NCBI GenBank assembly: GCA_921293015.1
Contig: OV121082.1
Coordinates: forward strand, 27,293,497 to 27,357,496
Direction: 5' to 3'
DNA length: 64,000 nt
DNA from: Phorcus lineatus
Taxonomy: Eukaryota; Mollusca; Gastropoda; Trochida; Trochidae
The notes under the pieces were generated by a model, which saw only the letters and a program-made list of their open reading frames with translations, ran no database searches and was not told the origin of the DNA. This document shows, piece after piece, positions 35,884 through 47,309 of this stretch (within the stretch, counting starts at the first letter, position 1; the number at the start of each line of letters is the position of its first letter). A program made the position numbers and the translations under genes.

Positions 35884-36075
35884 TCCGGACATTTTCTAAT
35901 TGTCCTGGCGAATGCCAGACATTTTGTTGCACCACTTTGCAAAGTCAAAAATCAGGACAAAGTCTAACTTTGCTGGACAATTTTTAACTTTCGGACAACT
36001 TTTCACAGACCTGCCGAACAAGTTCTAATGTTGCCGGACACTTTCTAACTGTCGGACGACTTTCACAATCCTGCC
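35884..36075 (+). repeat. Degenerate short tandem repeat with a GGACA-TTT-TAAC core
   Basis: Variants of CGGACATTTTCTAATTGTC follow each other six or seven times at ~25-35 bp intervals, for example GCTGGACAATTTTTAACTTT and GCCGGACACTTTCTAACTGT. The array runs into the open frame at 36049. Confidence 0.65.
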
Positions 36076-36375
36076 GAAGGTGCAGATGGCACCGACGACC
36101 ACCGACGTTGTGTCAACTTTATCAACCTAGATGCTGACTTCCCAAGCAACGAGTCGACGAGTCACGAACAACTGCCTTCTACGTCAGGGAAGTTTTTCAA
36201 CTCTCTTCCGAAAATGATAGGTTCCACGGGTAAATCCTTCGGGACGTCCATAGTCAGCGAGCACCCGGACTCTTGTCTTGTGTTCACTCGACCTAACCCA
36301 TGCCATCCCGACATATATAGCAAAATGTTTAAAACCTCAAACTTACCAATGAATCTTTTGCAAAACTTTCAATAG
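36049..36375 (+). other. Unassigned 108-codon open frame without an upstream Met
   Basis: From the stop at 36046 the frame is open to TAG at 36373-36375. It reads LSDDFHNPAEGADGTDD, then CVNFINLDADFPSNEST, KFFNSLPKMIGSTGKSFG and CLVFTRPNPCHPD. Base composition is more GC-rich than the flanks, and codon use looks coding rather than random. There is no in-frame ATG before KMIGS, so it may be an exon or a transposon gene fragment. It resembles no family I can name. It sits upstream of the piggyBac gene on the opposite strand. Confidence 0.35.
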
Positions 36376-36419
36376 TTTTAATTTTATTCTCATAGAATGC
36401 TGGTTCAACATTGAGTGGA

Positions 36420-36736
36420 CAGGGGCGTAGGAACAGGGGGGGCTTGGAGGGGCTTTTTTTCGAAATGTTTTTTTTTGTCAAAATGACTATTTTCCCCTTT
36501 CTACTACATATTTCCCAATAACTGGTCTAGTATTGTTACAAAACAGTTACTATGCACTACTTTGAGGGTAGAACTAAAACATCCAATCAAACAAGGAATT
36601 AAACTGACTTCAGTATTATGTCCTAATCGATGATAAGATGGGATAAGCAGCCAGCAAGTTTCCTTTTTTTTTTTTTTTTTGGTTACAAAATTTCAATTCA
36701 AGCCCCCCCACTTTCAAATTCGCTCCTACGCCCCTG
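36420..36736. mobile_element. 317-bp hAT-like MITE
   Basis: The ends CAGGGGCGTAGGAACAG and reverse complement CAGGGGCGTAGGAGCG are inverted repeats, extended inside by GGGGGGCTTGGA and GGGGGGGCTTGAATTG. GTGGA precedes and follows it. A full 8-bp duplication is only partly readable. Long T-runs fill the centre. Confidence 0.8.
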
Positions 36737-37089
36737 GTGGACCATATATATATATATATATATTGGATAGAGTGAATTTTATTCTTTCAATAGTAATATC
36801 TGTAACAATAAAATTGCTCTTTGGATCTTTTACTGTTCTTGTTATTTTTATTTCAATGTAATTATTAAAGAATTGCCACTCCTCTGGCATTCAATCTATA
36901 TAGTACAATGATACACTCTAATCCCCATTTATTTCTCATAATCAATTCATCTCTTTCAGAAATGTGAATATCTTGTTAACAGATGATAGAGCAACGTCTT
37001 TTCCTCCAAATGTTCATTATTTTTCCGTTTATTTTTCTCCCTAAAACCTCTGCAGTTGGCCTACACTATCTTAAGTTTATTATCCATTT

Positions 37090-37502
37090 ATGCGTCACCA
37101 CTTGGGATTTCCCAAGCTTGCGTATCACGTGACCCATAGTTAGTAAACAAACATGGCTGACGCGTAGTTGAGAGCATCGGGTAAGAAAGCTCAGGAAAAT
37201 ATATATGGCGATGCTAGAGATTGTTACCAGAGTGAGGTTTTGGGTTCATTCTGGCAAGGAATTCAACCAGTAAATAAAATTTGATCTCCAAACATACCAA
37301 TGATATTTGTTCAATATCATAATTAAGATGGCATATTTTTTACATTTTAACATAGCTATCTTTATATATAAATATGTCGCAACTTTAAATTATCTTAAAA
37401 TTTCAGATGGAAAAAAAGTCTAAGCAAACATATCCACAACAATTGCTCCATTTTCTCACCCCTGAATGTCAAAGTTTGTTGGTCAGCAAGACAAACAAAT
37501 AA
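37090..37502 (+). promoter_or_regulatory. Candidate promoter and first exon on the plus strand
   Basis: TGCGTCACC (37091) and the E-box TCACGTGA (37125-37132) precede AAACATGGCTGACGCG and a consensus donor, ATCGG|GTAAGA, at 37180/37181. A TTTCAG acceptor at 37406 is followed by an ATG frame of 31 codons (37407-37502, MEKKSKQTYPQQLL...). The ATG at 37153 gives only MADA, so exon 1 is probably a leader. It may be a non-coding RNA or a small ORF transcript. It starts within the presumed 3' UTR of the nested minus-strand gene. Confidence 0.35.
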
Positions 37503-38062
37503 TGAAGCAATATGTGAATTGAGGTATTTATTAACACTTTAAATACATTTTTTCATATAATGTAATATTACATGAAGTATTTAACCCTAAACAATTTGGT
37601 TTTGGAAATGAAATTAGTTTTGAAAGACAATTGTTTTGTTCAGATATATAACATTCAAATAAAACTTCATAGCAACAATATGAGGACACTAAAATAAGTC
37701 AGTCAAAAGGGTGCACAATATGTGTCATTGATGATGGGTTGCTGTTATCTAGAAACCTTCTTGGCTTACTTTCGCACAGAAAAATTCTTAGTTTTATAAA
37801 AGATGCAAAATCTGCTGTTAAGAAATCTATGCCTAAGGGGATGGAGGTGGAATTGATAAATACATAAACAATGATATAAAGATAGGAAAATTGGTAGTAA
37901 TATATCAAACAGTTGATTGTTGTACAGTAAAGAAATTGTAACCTTGCCCTTCTACATTGCGCGGCCAAACCTCATTGAGCTCAAACAACTCTATCACAGA
38001 TTTCCTCTTACAAAACAATTGAAACTACAATATGAGGCACAGGCCTAGGGTGACTATGATCA

Positions 38063-38217
38063 TTACAACAGAGCTGCCATACTGACACAAGATGTAAACT
38101 CTAAAAGCCTTTCCTTGTGCTCTTGATCACCTATGTTGAGTTTCTTGATGGCGATTGCCCATGTACACCATGGAAGTTGTATAGCAACCGTGGATCCATC
38201 ACAAGGGTTGCGATTTC
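38063..38217 (-). CDS. Nested gene of unknown function, exon Y (3' terminal coding exon)
   Basis: It follows a strong acceptor, ACCTTTCAG, and in the phase set by exon X reads GNRNPCDGSTVAIQLPW, then CTWAIAIKKLNIGDQEHKER and LLEFTSCVSMAALL before TAA. The reading is open for 51 codons. An AATAAA about 540 bases downstream on the minus strand (near 37522) could end the transcript. I do not recognise the protein and see no signal peptide, metal-binding cluster or catalytic motif. It lies in LLGL intron 3 on the same strand. It could instead be a spliced non-coding RNA whose exons are open by chance. Confidence 0.45.
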
Positions 38218-38797
38218 CTGAAAGGTAATTGCTTGAAATGAGATGATAATGATTTTGTGAAATATTTTATGAAATTATTGAAATTTTAGTTAAAATTATT
38301 TTCTAAGAATTCATAGTCAGCACATTTGAAATAGTAACAAATGTATGGAGATTATTGCCAAAAATAGTGTTTTATATCACTTAGTCAATACAGTGTGACT
38401 TATGTGTTGCCTGAGCAAAAGCGAGGGATTACACAATTTGCACAGTTTTGTGAAAGTCAATTGACACACTTTCAAGTGTAGTCATTTCTTAATCACTTAA
38501 AGTATTCCATTATAATCAATTAGATATAGCCAGGAAAAGGCATGCTTCTCTTACTGCCTACTTCAGTAATATGACCCGATCAATTGATACATGAAATGAA
38601 ATTCGAAAACTTTTACTGAAACAATCTTTGTTATGCAAAAGTGATATGAGCATGTGTGAATAAAATATTATTGCCTATGTCTTATCATATAACTGGTAAT
38701 TAAATACATTTTGAAACCAATTATATAAAGAAGTGTATACTTAATAATTTTTATCTTTCTTTTGTAAACATCCTTCATACTTTCTCTTGTAGCTTAC

Positions 38798-38907
38798 CCG
38801 GCTCTCTGGTACGGAGTATACAGAAAACCTCTACAACATGGCGTTTTGACATCTTGGCCTGCATTCCTGCACGGCTGTGATCCAATGGTGGATTGATTGG
38901 TTCCTCT
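38798..38907 (-). CDS. Nested gene of unknown function, exon X
   Basis: This 110-nt exon lies between the acceptor TCTGGCTTCAG and the donor GAGCCGG|GTAAGC. Entered after two bases from exon W, it reads REEPINPPLDHSRAG, then MQAKMSKRHVVEVF and CILRTREPG, leaving phase 1 for exon Y. The other frames also lack early stops inside this exon, but only this one stays open in both neighbours. No family recognised. The first in-frame methionine of the joined reading is in this exon (MQAKMSKR). Confidence 0.45.
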
Positions 38908-41527
38908 CTGAAGCCAGACAAAGTTTTTAATTATAAGGATTTCATGTAATTTGTCTACAAAGCACAGTTGAGATAAAGTCTATTTAGAATTAAATAGTTA
39001 ATCGATAGCAAAATTTGCATAAGAAATTATGTTCAATATTCTGCAAAACTACATGGATCTTAGCTGTTGATTCATAAATAAAAAAATTTGCTGAATCTGA
39101 ATTAGCATTTTCTGATCTTTGCCTGTTGAACAATCATAACAGTGCATCCTTGAATGAAACCTATAGTGATGTGATATAAGTCCTGCAAAATTGTTATCAT
39201 TGTATTCTCTTTACTTTATATGTAAATGATATATCTCCTGTTCACATATTGCTTCTGTTTTTCAATAAAATATTTCAATAAAACCTCTTTGGTAAAAATA
39301 CACTTCTCAAATTTCATAAAATAAGTAAATATTATATTTTAATTGCCTTAATCAATTAAATCAATTAATTTCATTGATGTATTGTATTGAGTGCTTTGCC
39401 CGAGAGCTAATAGTACTAAACTCAAGGCATTTTGTTATATTTTAGGAGTGCTTCATTCAGTTGTTCAGCTCTGAGCAGTGTTAAGCTATTATTATACTTG
39501 ACCTAGTGAATCCAGGTCAGTGAAATGAGTTTATGAAGCTCTTAACAGTGTTGTGTAATAATTATTAGTGGATTTGTAGTTCAGATTATCTTTGAGTGGA
39601 GTTTAATGACCATGTTTTTCTTTAAATGGTTAAAAGTACGCCATGTTGGCATTATCATGTTTCGATTTCGATGTCTGCAATTTAGAGACCCGGAGAGGAA
39701 CCACCTTCAGGTATTATGAAATGCTCAATGCATTTACTCAAATAGTGGAAATATGATAATTTCTAGTGTTCCAGAGATATATTTCTGTCATATTTTGTAA
39801 TTTGATGCATAAAGTATGCGCGAGTGTAACAGACATTCATTTTCGTGCAGAGTAGTTTCCCAGGTGTTTTGTAATGTGATTAAACTGGTTGAAATATCAT
39901 AACCTTTTCAATCCATATTCCTATATTTCTTGCATAATTCCTTATTTTTACATTTGTTTACATAACTTTGATGTATTTCAAATTAATGTAGAGTCATTTA
40001 TGCAAGAGTGGTAATTACGGTAACTGTTAGGCAACTTTATTATTGAGAGTAATTAGTTATTCAGAGATAGTTGCAAGTGTTATTTCAACAGTTTCATGTA
40101 TCATATGTAACTATTTCATTGATTGATTATTGTATAATCAGAGCTTTAGTTCACACAGTGTTATTGTTTATTTCAGAACACACACACACGTGTTCACGCT
40201 TGTAACATCGGTGAATACAGTCAAGTGTTACGAAAATCCTCTTCGAGTTCATTCTTTATTATGATGGTATTTTAACCCACTATTTGTTGTGACATTATTA
40301 TCCCACTGTTAATGCCATGGAACATATTTGTCCTCCTTTCCGTCTGGGATAGCTTCATTTTTGGAACAGAAATAAAACAAACTGCTCATCATATCTTTTT
40401 TAATCTTTACTAAATGGTTTGCTCACAACTATGAAAATACAGTATTTGTTTAAAATTATGGGGGACCACAGGATATGTCATCTTCTGAAGAATTGTTTCA
40501 CTTTTCATGTTATAACATCACCCTGTCAGCCCAATATTATCTTGTTCAAGAGAAAATCGAAAGAACACTCTCCTCGGAGTATTTGTTAAACTTTAATGTA
40601 TATAAATCTGAAATGGGCAGATGGATTTTGATTATTTCACACCTACAGAAATTGTGCATTATCTTCATTTTCAGTTTTAATTCTTAAAAAAAATATTTCT
40701 ATTCAACAACTGAAAAAAAAATTTCATGAGATAGAAATGATCACATCAAATTCAAAATTTTTGAAATTATTCTTGATTATCATGACAAACAATTAATGGG
40801 GACTGGAGGTAAACTTAGGTCATATTCTGTTGGTTTTTTTCAAGGAAGATTTTGAGACATTTTGAATTTGTTTTACATTTAAATTAAACAGTTTACGCAA
40901 TATCAGGACTAATAGTTTAATATGAACACGTGGCATTGAGTTGAAGTGTGATATTCATTAAGGATCACTCCCAAAGTTATATTTTAATATCTTGTAAAAG
41001 TGAACACTAAGCCCTCCGAGTAAAGTTATGAATATAACAAATTTGCCTTGGTCCCTACATTCAGTATGTTACATATTTTATTGAAACTGCAACAACCTTT
41101 ATCTTATCTGTCGATAATTACTATTTGAAGTTGTTCTTAGGCAATCTACAGTAGTGATGATAGACCATGATAATTTTTGGACGATCATTTATTTATGCTT
41201 ATTTCGAAGTATCACGATCCCGCTAATCATATGTCACAAAATAAGAAATGGATTTCAGCAAAATGTAAGAATTGTTGAAGAAATGTGCAATATTATCAAA
41301 ATGACCCCCGAAAAACCATTATATTATTACAGAAAGCTTTGATCAGACGATAAATGGCATGAAAGCAGTGTTAGAAGTACAAGGATTTGTCGCTACGGAT
41401 ATGCTCGTTCAACGAAGTGCTCGAAATTTTTTGAGAAAGTACCAAGTATAACAATACTAAATATCTAATCTACTTTCTACCCCCGTTCCTTGAAATGATA
41501 TCTGAAACTATGACAGTAGCTACTTAC
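38908..41527. other. Intron of the nested unit, no further element recognised
   Basis: No exon with two good splice sites was found on the minus strand. On the plus strand MLALSCFDFDVCNLETRRG (39647-39715) ends at CTTCAG|GTATTA, but has no partner exon. The rest is AT-rich. Confidence 0.4.
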
Positions 41528-41592
41528 CTCAGAAGTTCCAAAAGTTTTCCTCTCGGTTTCGCATCTTCTCCGCCTGCGTTTTGTTTACATTG
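41528..41592 (-). CDS. Nested gene of unknown function, exon W (first exon)
   Basis: On the minus strand the frame is open from a TAG at 41593-41595 to the donor CTGAG|GTAAGT. It reads QCKQNAGGEDAKPRGKLLEL and LR, with the last codon completed in exon X. There is no in-frame ATG. An out-of-frame ATG (41564-41566 region) gives an 11-residue upstream ORF. The exon directly follows a ZNF143-like promoter motif, so the transcript probably starts here. The real start codon could be the ATG in exon X. Phase 2 agrees with exon X. Confidence 0.4.
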
Positions 41593-41609
41593 CTACGATC
41601 CCAAAATGC
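41593..41609 (-). promoter_or_regulatory. ZNF143/Staf-like core promoter motif
   Basis: The minus strand reads GCATTTTGGGATCGTAG, close to the metazoan GCATTCTGGGA-TTGTAG element that marks many CpG-type promoters. It sits 5' of exon W of the nested transcript. The surrounding 100 bases are richer in CG dinucleotides than the introns. Confidence 0.5.
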
Positions 41610-43863
41610 AATGCGCAAAAAATAATCGCCGCGATTTATTTTCAGACACGGACAATCCCTTTTATCTTTTTTGCTGTATCTACTTAAATCTGGTCGAAAA
41701 AATCTGAAAAAAATAATTTAGCCTCTTCAGAGGAACTATGATTTTTGGTAATTTATCTGGAATTTCTCTAACTCACGGAGTGGCTCTTTAAAGTGCAACA
41801 GTTCTGTAGATATCACGGTAGCAAGAGTTTTGAAAAAGGTCAGTGTTGGAAAAAAATGTCAAATCAACTGAAATCTTCGTTATCTTCCAAGATAGGCTTT
41901 GGCCAAATTTGAAGACTTGGGGTGCAACAGTACATGAGATATGGCATTAACAAGAATCCTGACGCACATACGTGCGAACGCCAACATAAACAATGTTAGA
42001 AAATTACTAATAACACTATTTGGGGCAGTAAGGATATTTGCATATATCCAAAACAAAAACTCAGGGACATAGCTGCTGATGTGGAATCTTAGCACTTTTG
42101 AAATATAGACATGACTCTTCCTCCAATTGACCATTTTCCAGGTTTGACGTTTAGAGTTATCTGCCCTTGACCGCGGGCAACGTCACGCTCACGTCAATGG
42201 GAACAAGTGTAGGATTTTGCGTTGGCCAAACAGGTTTTGAATTGGAACATAGGATTCATAGGCTCATTGCATAGGAAATTTGTGTCCTCAAAAGGATAAA
42301 CAAGGATTTAACTTTATAAATCATTTGGCTATTTCAATTATTTCTCTTCACTTTTTTTTTAATTGATAAATAGTCAAATTGCTTTGAAATATATTTTACC
42401 AGGTCTGCTGATTCCGGCTAGATTTGAATAATCTATATATTATTTAACGTCTATAGACGTTAATAAGATTTACTGTCGTTTCATCACAATAATTATTATT
42501 AATATGTTACAACCGTCACATTTTTAGTACAGAGTCGTACCATATTAACATATCATGAATTAGTGAGTTGAATAAAATATGTTTGGAATAGATAGGCCTA
42601 CAGTGCAAGGGAGTATTGATCATAGGTACTTTTGTAAACTGTGGGCCCATAAAGGTGATTTTTAAATTCAAACATTAGAATTTTTAACAATCAAATATTT
42701 GATGTTGAAATTTACGTTGCCATCGTGTACAACATTAAAGATAATTACTTTGAATTGTATTGTGAAAATTGAAATTTTCATTAATAAGATACATTATTTC
42801 TTTCACGTATATTATGAAAAGCATTTGTCACTCTATCTGTGCGTCAGTGTTTTTGTTACATGTACAGAACCAGGAATTTGTATACAGAAACATAGCAGAT
42901 TGGCTTTCTTGTAATTCCTCCATAATATCCTGGGTTTACAAGAAAACAATCTCGACAAACAGCTGAATGGCTATTATCCCGGGCAAGAGAAGAACTATAG
43001 ACAATTCATTTTGAAAATCTGAGAAAAGTACATATTAATATATAGTCATGGTGCAGATCTTGAAGGTTTCTCTTTCACTTTCTTCTAACTTATACCCTTG
43101 ACCGTTCATGCCTGACCCATTGGATGATACCTATTAGCAAATGTCTCTTTTTGTTGAATTCAAATGATCACTTCAAACGCTTGAAAAGACTAGATCTAAA
43201 ACAGAAAAATTTACGAAACTGAAAACTGTGCGAATTCATCAAAATCATCATATATGATTTTTTTGGCAATCGGTTTGACGAAATACAGGTCTAAGAAAAT
43301 GATCAATTACAAAACACAGAAATTTGTAAAAAATTCACACGATATTGCACGAAATTGCAAGTAATTCTCCTTGTAGTACTGTGGACGACATGTGAAAGAT
43401 TTTATAAATCATATATAGTTTGTTTAGTGTATAACTTGTATTTTTTCCATTGAAACACGACCGATAATCAAACGATGGAAGGAAGGACTCGTTGATAAAT
43501 AACACTGAAAATATTATGACAATCACAAATTTTAGTTTGCTTTTGCTATTATTAATTCATTACCTATGATTTTTGTAACTGTAACGAAACAAACATTTAC
43601 CTTTTCATGCATAAATCTAAAATTGTCATTTATAAACTATATGATATACCGTGTTTGACGCAATAAACACCCTGCCCCTATGAACATCTCGGACCACGTG
43701 TTTAATTCATGAAGATAAGCTATTCTTCCCCTCACTTTACCATTCATAACAAACCAAAGCAGTGTCATTGAAAAACATCATGAGTCTTACTGTTAGCCTC
43801 TTTTCCATTAGTAATTGGGTTACATTACAAGTTAACATGCCTGTCATCATATTCATTAGGATT
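41610..43863. other. Intronic DNA with no gene seen
   Basis: No repeat ends, exons or RNA genes could be supported. A minus-strand open frame of 84 codons (41880-42134) lacks coding character. Confidence 0.45.
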
Positions 43864-44648
43864 GAGGTGAGGTGAGGTGAGGTGATATGGGGTTTTAACA
43901 GGGTTCATACAAGCCAAGGGCCCCTCAAATTCAAGCACTTTTCAAGCACTTTTCAAGGACTCACTTTCAGTTTTCAAGCACTAATATTTCAAAATGCATG
44001 GAACAAAAAATCGCTGTCTGGAGCTAACCATTTTCCTACTTTCGTTATGAAAACGAGGCTTCAAACTTGGTTCCAAGTAAACGTGTACTTTGCGCCCACG
44101 CGCAGACGCTACAAATGCACCAATAGACGGTACCAAGCTTGAGTTTATCGATACACACATTGGATTTTACCGATAATACATTTACTTTCAAATCTAGTTA
44201 AATATACGGTAGAATTTACAGAAATTTAGAAAGGTTTTTGATATTCCAGCACTTTTCAAGCACTCACTATAAAATTCCAGCACTTTTCAAGCCCTTTCAA
44301 TGAATATTGTTATTTCATTGGACACGCTCAAATTCAAGCACTTTTCAAATCTGTGCGAACCTTGGGTTTAACGGCGCTTTCAAGAGCAGTTCACTTATAT
44401 CGCGGCTGCTAGTGTTACTGCAGGGAGAAAGCCCGCAACACAGTTATGGCGGAAATCAGCGAGCATCGGCTGGAACTAGCTAACCATGGGTAATACTATG
44501 CTGAAATTCAGTGTAGCATTGCACCCAACCCTTACTGCGTGAAGAACAGTTCTCTACTGCAGACAAAGTTGCCGAGCCCCTGGCAAGCTTCGAACCATGA
44601 ACCTCTTGATCCGTAGCCGAACGCGCTAACCACTGCTCTATCCCGCCC
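43864..44648 (-). mobile_element. tRNA-derived SINE, copy 3, split by a MITE
   Basis: The tail and 3' part lie at 43864-43898, and the body and tRNA head at 44365-44648. The B box GGTTCGAAGCTTGCC is degraded. The flanks TTAGGATTGA and TTAGATTGA look like the SINE target duplication. The break falls in GGGGTTTAACGCCGC of the SINE body. Confidence 0.85.
43899..44364. mobile_element. 466-bp hAT-like MITE inside SINE copy 3
   Basis: The ends CAGGGTTCATACAAG and reverse complement CAAGGTTCGCACAGA are inverted repeats. The flanks GGTTTTAA and GGTTTAAC are the duplicated SINE sequence. The interior repeats TTCAAGCACTTTTCAAGCAC near both ends. No gene. Confidence 0.8.
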
Positions 44649-45566
44649 CATTTAGATTGATGTGAAATAAAAAATGCTTTAAATATCATGATGGTATTAT
44701 TAATAATAAAATAAAAAAACTATTTACACATTGTAATGAAGTGTAAGCGATTTTGATAAGCGACCGTTCTTTTCTATTTTTTACGCGCACAGGGCACTTG
44801 ATAAAGTAATAATTTGTATCCAGATCAAACATGTTTATAAACGTTCTCCAGCTTGTCAAAATGTTTTAATCTCTTGAAATATTACCAAATAGTAGCTAAC
44901 AACCCAAACCTTTAATGTAACAACAATATGATTTCCGATTTAGATCGAATAAGGAACATGAACAGGAAATGAAAATTCAAATGTGTGATGTTTTAAGTTC
45001 GGTTCTTGATTTTCTTTATTTTTTATTCCCCAAATCAGATATGTATTTTTAAAAATAGCATAATGAGGTGCACATATTGCACAATGAGTGCTTTTGTTCC
45101 TTAATTAAAATTCAAAATATGAGCCAAAAATGTGAAGAAATGGCATATTTTAATTGCCGTGAACTTATTCGGTTTATATTCATACACATGTCACTAATGG
45201 TCTGGTTATTGAATTTTTAACCCATTACCATATCATGTCTTCTTTAAAAATAGTATTCTAAATTTTAAAACCATTAGTTTAATTTGACATGTTACTTGTG
45301 TGATTCCACATATGTTAATACCACTATAAAAAACATTCGCCTTCAATTAATTTTTAAGATTAGCTTATAGGGTGACAATCATTTGTGACCTGCTATAGTT
45401 TGATGGAATGAAAGTAGAGGTCTAGGGAAGCTTTAATAGTAGACCAAAATAACGTTCAACTAAAAGTAACCATGGACAGCTTGCCCGCAGTCACGTGACT
45501 TTTCAAAGGGACGTCACTCTAAACCGACTCGTTTCGCGAAACTGGAAAATGGTCAATTTGACTGAC
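44649..45566. other. LLGL intron 3, right end, nothing seen
   Basis: AT-rich DNA between the split SINE and LLGL exon 3, without recognisable elements. Confidence 0.5.
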
Positions 45567-45648
45567 CTGTTCTGGGAGGAAGAATAGCTGAGTGACAGTG
45601 GCTTCCTGGTCATGCTGCCCACAGAACTCCACTCCTGGCCTCCCAAGT
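45567..45648 (-). CDS. LLGL: LLGL exon 3
   Basis: This 82-nt minus-strand exon has a GCAAG acceptor with a weak pyrimidine tract and the donor GAACAG|GTCAGT. Completing the split codon from exon 2, it reads ILGRPGVEFCGQHDQEATV and then TQLFFLPEQ. G-x-PGVEF and the VTQL-FLP-Q strand follow the AIGT.TGAVK block directly in Lgl proteins, so the order is right. The exon ends in phase 0, as exon 4 requires. The LGRP spelling is also seen in tomosyn, while PGVEF and the FLPEQ ending favour Lgl. It forms the first propeller strands. Confidence 0.87.
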
Positions 45649-45989
45649 CTTGCCATTGTTAAGGAGTATCTTGCTGCACAAATTGCTCTTCTTATTCATA
45701 TTACACTTATGTTAAATCTTGTGTTTAAAATTCATGAACACAAAATAAAACCATTAACTCTGCTAATCAGTCTCTTAAGTTGGACTTGATAGAGAATATC
45801 ACCCAATTGTCTTCTACAAAAGTTGATAAAAGATACAAAAATCCAAAGCTTGCCTTATTTTACTTTTATCAACACATGTCGATGTATTCAATATCAGAAG
45901 ACATGAGGATGAGATTCTATTTATCATAAAACATCAATCTATATTACTTTTCAATGAAAAATGGACATTGTAGTATTCTAGAGGGATAA

Positions 45990-46440
45990 CAAGACAAAAG
46001 TGAACAGAGCTTACATCACAGGATCACAAAATTTAATTGTTATGAGACCCTATCAGCTAAAGCCAGACAAACTTTTTTGTATGGACATCATTTTAAAGAG
46101 GATTTTTTTTTTAAACAATTAAAAGAGACGCTTTTACTTTACTGTTGAGTAAACAATTTCATAAAAAGATAAAAATAGGCCTTTTCTTTTAAAAAAGGAT
46201 ACGAAAAAACCTTTAGGGTCTGGCTTCTATGGCCCTTATATGGGGTCACAGGATCACCAAATCTAGTAATTAGAACCCCCATTAGCTAAGGCCAGATATT
46301 CTTTTTTCTGGACATCATTTTAGAGAGAATTGAAAAAAAATGGATAAATTAAACGATACGCTTTTTTCATTACTGGCAACAAAATTTAGCATAAAAAGAT
46401 TTTTAAAAACACACCTAACAAGCGGTATTACACAATCGAC
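45990..46440 (+). repeat. Degenerate satellite-element units
   Basis: Two or more units share GACATCATTTTA, ATCAGCTAA-GCCAGA and GGTCACAGGATCACCAAATC. They are diverged relatives of the 145-bp family (GGTCAC, CAAATC, GCTAAGGCCAG in the same order). Confidence 0.55.
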
Positions 46441-46470
46441 TTTCTGTATGCAGCTCATATCAATTTAACT

Positions 46471-47066
46471 TAATAGTCCCCCGCTGTTATGAGATATGTA
46501 GGTGCTAAGCTTACGAGATACCGCGTTAACAATGTATTACAAAGTGGTCAAAGTGTTGTGCTGACCTTGAAAATGAGGTCAAGGTCACCAATGTCGACTG
46601 GCATCTGAGTCTTCCTCCATTGAAAGCTGTCACCAAACATGAACACTCTAGGTGCTAAGCTTTACGAGATATCGCGTTATTACACAGTGGTCAAAGTGTC
46701 GTGGTGACCTTGAAAATAAGGTAAAGGACACCAAAGTCCACTGGTGCCTGAGTCTTCCGCCGTTGTAGACTGTTGTCAAATATAAACACTCTAGGTGCTA
46801 AGCTTTACGAGATACCGCGTTAACAATGTATTACACAGTGGTCAAAGTGTAGTGGTGACCTTAAAAATGAGGTCAATGTCACCAATGTCGACTGGCGTCG
46901 GAGTCCTCCTCCATTGTAAGCTGTCACCAAATATGAACACTCTAGGTGCTAAGCTTCACGAGTTATCGCGTTAACAAGAATCCATTACGTACGGAGGTAC
47001 GGACGGACAGACACCGCTGAATTCATAGTCCCCCGTTCCACGTTCCGGCCGGGTAGGGCATGCTAG
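46471..47066 (+). mobile_element. Helitron-like element with a 150-bp satellite array
   Basis: Units start with GGTGCTAAGC at 46501, 46651, 46794 and 46945 (steps 150, 143, 151). Each contains ATCGCGTTAACAATGTATTA and GTGACCTTGAAAATGAGGTC. An ACGGACGG-type microsatellite (46988-47015) and a tail with CCGGCCGG end at GCTAG (47062-47066). The layout of head, array, microsatellite, palindrome and CTRR parallels the 145-bp element. The GTGACCTTGAAAATGAGGTC phrase is typical of satellite-bearing elements known from bivalves. Confidence 0.7.
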
Positions 47067-47309
47067 TTCAGTGTTCGAAGTCATACTGTCATTTTATGTC
47101 TGGTTTTCTTCTTGATTTTCACCTTTTCTTTTGTGCTTTCAAATCACAATGCAGAAACCAGTTTCAAGGGAAGTAACTCTCGCAAATCACCAGACTTTGA
47201 ATTAGCAGCCTGTTCCTCATCAGAATGGCTCTGACAATTCCATCTATTTTCAACCAATGATTTCTCACACTGCTGAAACATGGTATTAATAATCTATAGT
47301 ATTAGAAAA

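Noticed and set aside
41880..42134. 84-codon minus-strand frame between exon W and LLGL exon 3
   Set aside because: No splice sites with matching phase and no coding character. A shared AAAATGGTCAATT word with 45547 is chance.
46988..47015. CRISPR-like or other prokaryotic repeat
   Set aside because: The tandem repeats here are contiguous satellite units and microsatellites without unique spacers, in a eukaryotic intron.
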